NCBI GenBank assembly: GCA_964422155.1
Contig: CAYQZZ010000057.1
Location: forward strand, 1-13,383
Direction of reading: 5' to 3'
Length of the DNA: 13,383 nucleotides
From: JBGPRB01 sp964422155
GTDB taxonomy: Bacteria > Chloroflexota > Dehalococcoidia > Dehalococcoidales > RBG-16-60-22
Shown piece by piece: positions 6,605-13,266 of this stretch. Position 1 is the first letter of the stretch. Every line of letters begins with the position of its first letter. The translations under genes and the position numbers were made by a program. Under the pieces are notes generated by a model. It made no database searches. It was not told the DNA's origin and saw only the letters and a list, made by a program, of their open reading frames with translations.

Positions 6605-8308
6605 TTGAACAATTTAAATAATCTAATCTCCGTAGCGAAGGGTGAATTTCCTGCTGACCTTATCCTGGCCAACGCTAAAGTGGTCAACACCTTTAACGGC
6701 GAGATTGAGACGGGCAACGTGGCCATATACGATGGCAGGGTGGCCGGTTTAGGGGACTATCAAAAGGCAAAAGAGGTCCTCGATTTAAGAGGTAAATATC
6801 TGGCGCCCGGTCTCATCAGCGGACATACCCACCTAGAAAGCTCCATGCTGGATGTCGGCCAGTACGCGCGGGCGGTGGTGCCGCACGGAACGTCAGCCAT
6901 CGTTACCGACCTGCACGAGATTGCCAATGTCAGCGGCCTCGAGGGCATACGATACGTGCTGGACTGCGCCCGGCGTTTGCCTTTCGATATATTTCTCATG
7001 GCCCCCTCCTGCGTGCCGGCAACACACCTGGAGACCTCCGGGGCAACCATCGGTCCGGAAGATATCCGGCGTATTTTGCGATGGCGTGGCTGCATCGGGC
7101 TGGGTGAGGTGATGAACTATTCCGGCGTTCTGGCCGGCGATGCCAATATGCTAAAGAAAATCGAATCGGCAAGGGGCAAAGTAATTGACGGTCATGCGCC
7201 CGGCGTTAAAGGCAAAGACCTTAACGCCTATATCGGCGCGGGTATACGCTCCGACCATGAGTCGGTCACACTTGCCGAGGCCGAAGAAAAGCTGAGGCGG
7301 GGCATGCATGTCATGATAAGGGAAGGCTCCACGGAGAAGAACCTGGAAGCCCTGCTACCTCTGGTGACGGATAAAACCTATCAGCGGTGTTTCTTCGTGG
7401 TAGATGACCGCAGCTGCGTCGATATCCTCCGTGATGGTGATATCGACGCCATAGTGCGCAAGGCAATAAGATTGGGGCTCGACCCGGTGCGGGCGATTCA
7501 GATGGCGACCATCAATACGGCGGGATATTTCCGGCTGGACGGGCTGGGGGCGGTTGCCCCCGGCTATTTCGCCAACCTCATCGTGCTTGATAATCTGGCT
7601 GATTTTAAAGTGAAAATGGTCTTTTATCGGGGCCGTATGGTCGCCCGGGACGGGAAGCCGCTGTTTGAGATTCATAAACCTGATGGCGGCCGGCTGACTC
7701 ATTCGGTTAATATCAAACCGTTTACCGTCGATGCCTTAAAGCTCAGGGCTAAAGGCGATAAACAGCCGGCTATTGAGATTATCCCAGGGCAGATTATCAC
7801 CCGTAAAAAGCAGGTTAAGGTCAGCGTAAGGGACGGACTGGTCGTGCCGGATACCGACCGGGACATCCTGAAAGCCGTGGTGGTGGAGAGGCATAAAGCG
7901 ACGGGCAATATCGGCCTGGGGCTGGTGACCGGCTTCGGTCTGAAACGGGGCGCTCTGGCATCATCCACCGCCCATGATTCCCATAACATCGTCGCTATAG
8001 GCACCAGCGACGGGGACATTTTTACCGCCGTCAAAGAGGTCGAGCGGTTGCAGGGGGGTCTCGTGGTGGCGGCAGGGGGTAAAGTCCTGGGCAGCCTGGC
8101 CACGCCCATCGCCGGACTGCTTTCCGGGGAACCGCTTGAGAAGGTGGTAAAAGGGCTGGAGGGGCTGGAACGGGCCGCCAGAGAACTGGGCACGACGTTG
8201 CCTTCGCCCTTTGCCGCCCTTTCTTTTCTGGCACTGCCGGTAATTCCCGAACTGAGGTTGACCGACCTGGGGCTGGTGGACGTGAACGAGTTTAAGCTGA
8301 TAAAATAA
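6605..8308 (+). CDS. ade: Adenine deaminase (amidohydrolase superfamily)
   Basis: Hydrolyses adenine to hypoxanthine and ammonia, supplying the preceding Hpt. I chose TTG 6605 (567 residues) because GAGGAG at 6594-6599 lies five bases upstream; GTG 6599 is in frame but sits inside that site. The N-terminal composite domain leads into the metal barrel: GHTHLESSM with the HxH pair at 74-76, GLGEVMN at 165-171, DGHAPG at 195-200, RSDHES at 215-220 and the VDD acidic pair at 267-268. The C-terminal adenine-deaminase domain has the expected AHDSHNIVAIG (about 456-466). Odd point: after VDD this protein reads RSC and later GDID, where adenine deaminases I recall have RHP and GHID, so two usual histidines are missing. 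Length is normal for the family and deamination of adenine remains the best call. Confidence 0.88.
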   Translation: MNNLNNLISVAKGEFPADLILANAKVVNTFNGEIETGNVAIYDGRVAGLGDYQKAKEVLDLRGKYLAPGLISGHTHLESSMLDVGQYARAVVPHGTSAIVTDLHEIANVSGLEGIRYVLDCARRLPFDIFLMAPSCVPATHLETSGATIGPEDIRRILRWRGCIGLGEVMNYSGVLAGDANMLKKIESARGKVIDGHAPGVKGKDLNAYIGAGIRSDHESVTLAEAEEKLRRGMHVMIREGSTEKNLEALLPLVTDKTYQRCFFVVDDRSCVDILRDGDIDAIVRKAIRLGLDPVRAIQMATINTAGYFRLDGLGAVAPGYFANLIVLDNLADFKVKMVFYRGRMVARDGKPLFEIHKPDGGRLTHSVNIKPFTVDALKLRAKGDKQPAIEIIPGQIITRKKQVKVSVRDGLVVPDTDRDILKAVVVERHKATGNIGLGLVTGFGLKRGALASSTAHDSHNIVAIGTSDGDIFTAVKEVERLQGGLVVAAGGKVLGSLATPIAGLLSGEPLEKVVKGLEGLERAARELGTTLPSPFAALSFLALPVIPELRLTDLGLVDVNEFKLIK

Positions 8309-8320
8309 GGTTGGTCATTA

Positions 8321-8422
8321 TTGTCATTCTGGCCCCGTATCAGAGTATGGGGAAACTCCGGCCAGAATCCAGACCCCCGCCTTTTCCCAACCCCTGGATT
8401 CCAGCTTTCGCTGGAATGACAA
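8321..8422. repeat. Dispersed twin-hairpin repeat, copy 3
   Basis: A 102-bp element with perfect 9-bp terminal inverted repeats, TTGTCATTC (8321-8329) and GAATGACAA (8414-8422). The left arm pairs TTCTGGCC (8327-8334) with GGCCAGAA (8360-8367). The right arm pairs ATTCCAGC (8398-8405) with GCTGGAAT (8410-8417) around a TTTC loop. It lies between ade and the phosphoribosyltransferase-like gene, and is the best-preserved copy in the window. Confidence 0.8.
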
Positions 8423-8471
8423 CATACAATATTTTAAAATGAAATAGTATTTTCTAATGGAGATAACAGTG

Positions 8472-9182
8472 ATGCGCCATTCTGCTGCCGAGCCTATTTT
8501 TGAGAACCGCTATGACGCCGGACGCAAGTTAGCCGAAAAGCTTGGCGAGTATGCCAATAAAGCAGCAGTAGTGCTGGGCATCCCGAACGGGGGTGTCGCC
8601 GTGGCGCTCGGTGTGGCCCTGGCACTGAATGCCGATTTCGACCTCGTCATCTCCCGAAAAATTCCGCTGCCGCTCAGCCCTGAAGGCGGGTTCGGGTCTT
8701 TGACGGACGACGGCACCATAATTCTTAACGAGGAAGTGGTGAAAACAGCCAGGCTGAGCCAGCAGCAAATAAACTACCAGGTAAGCCGGGTAAGGTCTGA
8801 TATACGCAACCGGAGCTTGCTCTATCATGCCGACAGGCCGCCGCTGGCTATCACCGGGCGGACGGTGATAATCGTGGATGACGGGCTGGCTTCAGGCTAT
8901 ACGATGAGGGCAGCAATAGAGTCGCTACGCCACCGCAAACCGGAGAAAATAATCGCGGCAGTGCCGGTGGGGCCGGAGAATGTGGTGAATGATATTCGGA
9001 AGGTGGCTGATAGAGTGGTGACCTGTGTCATCGGCAACGAGCCTGTTTTTTACGTATCGGACTATTACCGGTACTGGCACGATATCACCGATAGCGAGGT
9101 GCTCCACTGCCTCAAGGAATGGCGTATGCGGCGTTACGGAGCCAAAATTCAGATGCCGGAGAGAAAAAGGGGAACGGATTAA
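8472..9182 (+). CDS. Phosphoribosyltransferase-fold protein (COG1926-like)
   Basis: A 236-residue protein of the predicted phosphoribosyltransferase group typified by an N-terminal FENRYDAG box (10-17), GIPNGG (36-41), and a PRPP-type loop VIIVDDGLASGYT (132-144) with the two adjacent acidic residues. The true substrate of this family is not established; it does not look like Apt, Upp, PyrE or Hpt. ATG 8472 has GGAG nine bases upstream; ATG 8457 is in frame but has no ribosome site. It follows ade by 163 bp, most of it a repeat element, and converges on fabG with 23 bp between stops. Placement beside hpt and ade suggests, without proving, a nucleobase or PRPP-related role. Confidence 0.78.
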   Translation: MRHSAAEPIFENRYDAGRKLAEKLGEYANKAAVVLGIPNGGVAVALGVALALNADFDLVISRKIPLPLSPEGGFGSLTDDGTIILNEEVVKTARLSQQQINYQVSRVRSDIRNRSLLYHADRPPLAITGRTVIIVDDGLASGYTMRAAIESLRHRKPEKIIAAVPVGPENVVNDIRKVADRVVTCVIGNEPVFYVSDYYRYWHDITDSEVLHCLKEWRMRRYGAKIQMPERKRGTD

Positions 9183-9205
9183 TCTCGAAAGTCCATATAG
9201 GCTGA

Positions 9206-9955
9206 TTAACCCAGGGCCATGCCGCCGTCCACATTCAATACCTGGCCGGTAATATACCTTGCCTCTTCGGAAGCCAGGAAAGCCACAGCCTCGGCCACAT
9301 CGCGGGGGGTGCCGATGCTTCCCAGCGGGATACGCTGTAGAATAGCCTGCCTCTGTTTCTCGTCAAGATGTTCCGTCATCCTGGTCTCGATAAATCCGGG
9401 GGCGATGGCATTGGCAGTGATGCCGCGAGAGCCGACTTCTTTAGCGATGGACTTGGTCAGGCCGATAACTCCAGCCTTGGCCGAGGCGTAGTTGGCCTGG
9501 CCGGCATTGCCGATAATACCGACGACGCTGGAAATGCTGATAATCCTGCCCCAGCGCTGCCGGACCATATGGCGCAGGACTGAACGCGTGCAGAGGAAGG
9601 CGCTCTTAAGGTCGATATTAAGAACGGTGTCCCAGTCCTCATCGGACATGCGCATCAAAATCTGGTCGCGGGTAACGCCGGCATTATTGACGAGGATATC
9701 AATCCTGCCGAAGTGACCGGCGGCGGTCTCGATAAGGCGGGCAACGTCTTCCGAAGAGCTGACGTCGGCGGTAACGACCAGAGCCTGACGGTTAAGCGCC
9801 CTGATTTCGGCGGCGACGCCTTCGAGTGAATCGGCGGCAGCCGCGATATCATTGACCACGATATTGGCCCCGGCCTCGGCGAGTTTCAGGGCGATGGCCC
9901 GTCCGATGCCCCGGGCGCTGCCGGTAACGATAGCGACTTTATTCGAGAGGTCCAT
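9206..9955 (-). CDS. fabG: 3-oxoacyl-[acyl-carrier-protein] reductase
   Basis: A 249-residue short-chain dehydrogenase performing the NADPH-dependent reduction of 3-oxoacyl-ACP in fatty-acid synthesis. It shows the cofactor glycine motif TGSARGIG at 11-18, NNAG at 90-93, the catalytic serine in ISSVVG (Ser143), and YASAK with Tyr156 and Lys160. GQANYASAKAGVIGLTKS, APGFIETRMT and the ending VDGGMALG match FabG closely rather than other short-chain dehydrogenases. The start ATG (9953-9955 on the complement) has a GGGGGT-type site upstream. It is downstream of fabD in the same direction, separated by 129 bp that hold repeat copy 4. acpP and fabF, common next genes, do not follow; instead a convergent gene does. 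Confidence 0.93.
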   Translation of the reverse strand: MDLSNKVAIVTGSARGIGRAIALKLAEAGANIVVNDIAAAADSLEGVAAEIRALNRQALVVTADVSSSEDVARLIETAAGHFGRIDILVNNAGVTRDQILMRMSDEDWDTVLNIDLKSAFLCTRSVLRHMVRQRWGRIISISSVVGIIGNAGQANYASAKAGVIGLTKSIAKEVGSRGITANAIAPGFIETRMTEHLDEKQRQAILQRIPLGSIGTPRDVAEAVAFLASEEARYITGQVLNVDGGMALG

Positions 9956-9988
9956 ACAATACCCCCGTATCTCACAATTATATCTTTT

Positions 9989-10069
9989 TTGTCATTCTCG
10001 CGAAAGCGGGAATCCATTTTTCAAACTATAGGCATAAATCTGGATTCCCGATCAGGTCGGGAATGACAA
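9989..10069. repeat. Dispersed twin-hairpin repeat, copy 4
   Basis: An 81-bp element with perfect ends TTGTCATTC (9989-9997) and GAATGACAA (10061-10069). The left hairpin is ATTCTCGC-GAAA-GCGGGAAT (one wobble pair) and the right one is ATTCCCGA paired with TCGGGAAT. It is inserted between fabD and fabG inside an apparent operon, so it could process or attenuate the message. Confidence 0.8.
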
Positions 10070-10084
10070 TTCTCGTAAGGATTT

Positions 10085-11011
10085 TTAAGGTTTAGCTAAA
10101 TTATTTACCGCTTCTAAATCACCTATGTTGATGGTCTTGACTTCTTTATTAATACGCCTGATGAGTCCGGTAAGCACTTTGCCCGGCCCTATCTCGATAA
10201 AGGTGGATACGCCCTGATTTATCATGTATTCGATGGTGCGCTGCCACTGGACGGGGCTGGTCAACTGGTTGCGGAGCTCCGTTTTGACCGCTTCCGCAGT
10301 ATCCAGGGGTAAAGCGGTCACATTACCGATGACGGGAATGGATGGCTTTCTGAAGGGGGTAGATTCGAGATATCCGGTCATACCTTCGACCGCCGTTTGC
10401 ATCAGCGGTGAGTGGAAGGCGCCGCTTACCTGGAGCGTAATGGTGCGGCTGGCGCCGGCGTCAGTAGCCATTTCCATGGCTTTGGTGACATTCTCGGTGG
10501 CTCCGCTTATTACAATCTGACCCGGGCAGTTGATATTAGCCATGACGGTATCGGATTCGCGGCAAACGTCGGCCAGTTTTAACTCATCCAGCCCGATAAT
10601 GGCAGCCATGCTTCCGGGGTGTTTCTGCCCGGCTTCATGCATCAGACGTCCTCTCTCGCGGGCGAGGCGGACAGCCGTATTGAAATCTAAGGCCCCGGCT
10701 ACCGCCAGCGCCGTGTATTCTCCCAGGCTGTGACCGGCTAAGAATACAGGCGTGGATAGTTTGTTACCGCTGATTTCCCGGATGGCTTCCAGACAGGCGT
10801 AACCGACGATAACCAGGGCAGGCTGGGCGTTGATGGTCTGGCGGAGTTCATCGTCCGGGCCTTCGAAACAGAGTCGGGAAATGGGGAATCCCAGAGCTTT
10901 GTCCGCCTGTGCGAAGACGGCCCTGGCCGATTTGACGTTATCATAAAGGTCGCGCCCCATGCCTACCGATTGAGAACCCTGGCCGGGGAATACCCAGGCT
11001 ACCTTCGTCAT
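10085..11011 (-). CDS. fabD: Malonyl-CoA:ACP transacylase
   Basis: A 308-residue enzyme loading malonyl groups from CoA onto acyl carrier protein. The family motifs are intact: FPGQGSQSVGMG (8-19) with Gln11, the nucleophile Ser95 in GHSLGEYTAL, Arg120 in RERGRLMHEA, and His200 in GAFHSPLM forming the Ser-His pair. The C-terminal FIEIGPGKVLTGLIRR is also typical. The ATG is preceded by GGAGGAGGG on the complement (11024-11032), at a slightly long spacing of 12 bases. A small 6-bp hairpin (11030-11045) overlaps the edge of this site. It follows rpmF with a 109-bp gap; plsX and fabH, often found between rpmF and fabD, are absent. Confidence 0.95.
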   Translation of the reverse strand: MTKVAWVFPGQGSQSVGMGRDLYDNVKSARAVFAQADKALGFPISRLCFEGPDDELRQTINAQPALVIVGYACLEAIREISGNKLSTPVFLAGHSLGEYTALAVAGALDFNTAVRLARERGRLMHEAGQKHPGSMAAIIGLDELKLADVCRESDTVMANINCPGQIVISGATENVTKAMEMATDAGASRTITLQVSGAFHSPLMQTAVEGMTGYLESTPFRKPSIPVIGNVTALPLDTAEAVKTELRNQLTSPVQWQRTIEYMINQGVSTFIEIGPGKVLTGLIRRINKEVKTINIGDLEAVNNLAKP

Positions 11012-11120
11012 ACCGGTAGTTTTCCCTCCTCCGAAATAATTCGGAAATACAGGGTGAACTTCCTATGCATAGTCGGGACAAAGAAGACTAACAAAGGGAT
11101 GGCTCCACCTGACGGAAGAA

Positions 11121-11321
11121 TCAGATGGCGGCTTTCTTCTTCGCTTCAATCTTGACGACTTCCCGGCCATTGTAGGTCCCACAGACAGGGCAGGCATGAT
11201 GAGGTAACTTGGGGCTATGGCACTGGGGACAATAGTCCAGCGCCGGCGGCTTCAGGGCATTGTGGCTCAGTCTGTTACCGGCACGTGACTTGCTCTTTTT
11301 TCGCTTTGGTAGTGCTCCCAT
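11121..11321 (-). CDS. rpmF: 50S ribosomal protein L32
   Basis: A 66-residue basic protein with the L32 start MGALPKRKKSKSR, the conserved run AGNRLSHNALKPP, and a zinc ribbon Cys31-x2-Cys34...Cys44-x2-Cys47. The lysine-rich tail is common in L32. The ATG (11319-11321 on the complement) has GGAG seven bases upstream. It follows the DUF177 gene by 37 bp, the standard yceD-rpmF pair. Confidence 0.95.
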   Translation of the reverse strand: MGALPKRKKSKSRAGNRLSHNALKPPALDYCPQCHSPKLPHHACPVCGTYNGREVVKIEAKKKAAI

Positions 11322-11358
11322 ATAATACTCCGTTCTTTAACCTCTATTTTACCAGAGG

Positions 11359-11868
11359 TTACCGCAGTTTCGTCAACTTGGCCCAGCGGGGGTCGATATC
11401 CGGCGCGGCGCAATCACAGCTCCCCTCATTGAGGTTTTTCCCGCAGGTCTGGCACAAACCGGCGCAGTCTTCGCGGCAGAGCGCCTTTATCGGGATAGCC
11501 ATCAGGGAATATTGACGTACCGCTTCGGTTAAATCGAGGATGTGGTTCTCGTCAATGGTAAAGGCGCCGGCATCATCCGGCGGGGGTAACGGCGTCCCGC
11601 TGGTGGCATCTATGGTCGGTAAAAACTCCTCTTCAAAATTTATTTTCAGCGGGTGGCGGAACCTGCCCAGGCAGCGACTGCAGGTGAGATCAACTTCCGT
11701 GCTCAGCGTACATTTAACAAGGATACTGCGCTGGATACGAAGCAGGTTGCACTCGCCCTGGATTTTATGGCTTTTACCGTCACCGTTAACATCAGCCACT
11801 TCGTCTATCCGGTAGTCTCGCGTCGACCCGATGGGGTCCCGAAGCAGCTGAGATACATTCATCTCCAT
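11359..11868 (-). CDS. DUF177 (YceD) family protein, 23S rRNA accumulation factor-like
   Basis: A 169-residue protein of the YceD/DUF177 family, linked in E. coli to accumulation of 23S rRNA and nearly always encoded just before rpmF, as here. The usual cysteines are present: CSRC at 63-66, then Cys131, Cys135, Cys139 and Cys142 in a CREDCAGLCQTCG block followed by NLNEGSC and DPRWAKL, which is the family ending. The arrangement suggests metal binding, not proven. ATG 11866-11868 (complement) has a perfect GGAGGT at 11877-11882 with 8-base spacing. It is the first gene of the DUF177-rpmF-fabD-fabG unit. Confidence 0.9.
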   Translation of the reverse strand: MEMNVSQLLRDPIGSTRDYRIDEVADVNGDGKSHKIQGECNLLRIQRSILVKCTLSTEVDLTCSRCLGRFRHPLKINFEEEFLPTIDATSGTPLPPPDDAGAFTIDENHILDLTEAVRQYSLMAIPIKALCREDCAGLCQTCGKNLNEGSCDCAAPDIDPRWAKLTKLR

Positions 11869-11909
11869 CCCGCCTCACCTCCACTCCAGCCGAACTGACA
11901 CAACTTAAT

Positions 11910-11939
11910 ATTATAAGCGAAATGGGGCATGCGTGGCAA
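11910..11939 (-). promoter_or_regulatory. Sigma-70-type promoter for the DUF177-rpmF-fabD-fabG operon
   Basis: On the complement, TTGCCA (11934-11939) is a 5/6 match to the -35 box and TATAAT (11910-11915) is a perfect -10, spaced 18 bp. The DUF177 ribosome site and ATG follow about 30-40 bp downstream. Confidence 0.7.
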
Positions 11940-11984
11940 GCTCGAAGGAGTTTAGACCGGTTTTTAGGGGGCGACAAGACACAT

Positions 11985-12049
11985 AAATTTTTTTAGGGAA
12001 ACAAATCGAGCGTGGGCAGCTTTGATTTGTTTTTAGAGTTATGGTAAGT
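11985..12049 (+). repeat. 65-bp inverted repeat, right copy
   Basis: It matches the reverse complement of 4020-4084 at 61 of 65 bases. The palindromic core is AAACAAATC (11999-12007) and GATTTGTTT (12024-12032) with a 16-base centre. It lies between the divergent promoters of the DUF177 operon and fic, ending 22 bp before the fic -35 box. See the left copy for possible roles. Confidence 0.85.
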
Positions 12050-12071
12050 GAACCGAAATCCTTTTAAAGTA

Positions 12072-12101
12072 TTGACAAATGATGCGAATGAATTATATAA
12101 T
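12072..12101 (+). promoter_or_regulatory. Sigma-70-type promoter for fic
   Basis: TTGACA (12072-12077) and TATAAT (12096-12101) both match consensus perfectly, with 18-bp spacing. The predicted start is near 12108, giving an AT-rich leader of about 80 bases. The -35 hexamer lies within one arm of an inverted repeat, so the promoter may be repressible. Confidence 0.75.
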
Positions 12102-12167
12102 AGTAGCAAGTATACTAATTAAACATATCATATATACGAATGATAAGAATAATCGCATCATTGTCAA
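12072..12167. promoter_or_regulatory. Candidate fic operator: inverted repeat arms at -35 and leader
   Basis: TTGACAAATGATGCGA (12072-12087) and TCGCATCATTGTCAA (12153-12167) are reverse complements except for one missing base. The left arm covers the -35 box; the right arm ends six bases before the AAGGGG ribosome site. Between them lies a weaker palindrome, TATCAT (12126-12131) with ATGATA (12040+100, i.e. 12140-12145). The arrangement suggests paired binding sites for a repressor, possibly the Fic protein's own winged helix. Function is inferred only. Confidence 0.5.
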
Positions 12168-12187
12168 GAGCATAAGGGGTAATGAAA

Positions 12188-13261
12188 ATGTATACGCCGA
12201 AATATACAACAACGGATGAAATCAACTATAACCTGGAAGAGATTGAAAGAATCAGGTATAGAATAGAACGCCAGTTAATAATGCCGAAGCACGAAGAATG
12301 GTTGCGCCGCGAGGCTTTTATGCGCACGGCATATTCATCCACAATGGTGGAAAACGCGACGATATCCCAGGGTGAGATGGAAAAAGCGGTTAAAGCTTAT
12401 TCTCCCAAAGAAATACCAAAGGATAGACTCGATGTGACTAATTACGTCCGCGCATTGAGCTTTGTTGATTATCTCTCTGATTCAACTGATACAGGAATTC
12501 CAATTTTAAACGAAGGAACTATATTACAGATACACTGGCAACTCATGAGTGGGATTCATGATACGCATTTTCTGCCTGGCAAGTACAGGGTGGAACCAAA
12601 CTGGATAGAGGACCAGGGTATCAGGGTATATGAACCGCCGTCACATATAGATGTGCCGATATTAATGCGGGAATTTTCTGAATGGCTGATGGCTAAAGAA
12701 CAACCGTCACCTGTTATCAGTGCTGGGATTGCGCATTTACATCTGGTGGCAATTCATCCATTTGTAGATGGCAACGGACGGACGGCGAGATTGCTTGCCA
12801 CTTTACTTTTACAAAAAGCCGGTTATGGTTTCAGGAAGCTATTATCTTTGGATGCCTATTATCAGAGAAACAGGGATGAGTATATCAATGCGTTAAGGGA
12901 CTCATTGGGTACAACCTACAATCCAGAATACGATAGTACCAAATGGCTGGATTTCTTTACCGGGTCAATTATTTGGCAATCTGAAACCCTAGAACGGAGG
13001 CTAACCGATTGGAGAATTGGGGTTGAGCAAATCCATAAAGACTGGAAACCAACCGGACTGAATGACAGACAGATAGATGGAATAATATATACAGGTAAAA
13101 AGGGTTATCTCACGCGCAAAGATTACGCGGAAATAGCGAATGTCTCGCTAATAACAGCTTCAAGGGACATTGCTGCGATGGTTAAGGCAGGCTTATTAAA
13201 ACCGGAAGGTAAAGCCAGGAACCTTAAATATACCCTGATAGCCAAAAAAGCAAATAGTTAG
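12188..13261 (+). CDS. Fic family protein with N-terminal inhibitory helix and C-terminal winged helix
   Basis: A 357-residue Fic-domain protein; the family transfers AMP (or another phosphate-containing moiety) to hydroxyl groups of target proteins. The active-site motif is complete: HPFVDGNGRTAR at 190-201, with catalytic His190 and the anion-binding GNGR. Upstream, SSTMVEN (50-56) fits the inhibitory [S/T]xxxE[G/N] helix (Ser51, Glu55, Asn56), marking a class II, self-inhibited Fic. A flap-like region (about 134-150, KYRVEPNWIEDQGIRVYEP) is present. The C-terminal ~50 residues (LTRKDYAEIANVSLITASRD onward) form a winged helix-turn-helix. ATG 12188 is preferred because AAGGGG (12174-12179) is 8 bases away; ATG 12182 is in frame but only 2 bases from it. 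The gene is visibly AT-richer than its neighbours and looks acquired. No partner antitoxin gene is seen. It converges on etfA with 5 bp between stops. Confidence 0.9.
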   Translation: MYTPKYTTTDEINYNLEEIERIRYRIERQLIMPKHEEWLRREAFMRTAYSSTMVENATISQGEMEKAVKAYSPKEIPKDRLDVTNYVRALSFVDYLSDSTDTGIPILNEGTILQIHWQLMSGIHDTHFLPGKYRVEPNWIEDQGIRVYEPPSHIDVPILMREFSEWLMAKEQPSPVISAGIAHLHLVAIHPFVDGNGRTARLLATLLLQKAGYGFRKLLSLDAYYQRNRDEYINALRDSLGTTYNPEYDSTKWLDFFTGSIIWQSETLERRLTDWRIGVEQIHKDWKPTGLNDRQIDGIIYTGKKGYLTRKDYAEIANVSLITASRDIAAMVKAGLLKPEGKARNLKYTLIAKKANS

Positions 13262-13266
13262 GTCTT

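Larger units (their letters stand above)
11869..12187. other. Divergent intergenic region between DUF177 operon and fic
   Basis: The only gene-free stretch above 300 bases. It contains, left to right, the minus-strand promoter of the DUF177 operon, the right copy of the 65-bp inverted repeat, the plus-strand fic promoter, and an inverted repeat with one arm on the fic -35 box and the other before its ribosome site. No tRNA or coding frame of note was seen. Confidence 0.8.

Noticed and set aside
11030..11045. TCCGAA-ATAA-TTCGGA hairpin upstream of fabD as a riboswitch or terminator
   Set aside because: Only a 6-bp stem with no further conserved structure; at most it slightly masks the ribosome site.
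4026..12043. The 8-kb block as a transposon or genomic island bounded by terminal inverted repeats
   Set aside because: It contains no transposase or integrase, carries core genes (fabD, fabG, rpmF, hpt), and no target-site duplication is visible outside the repeats.
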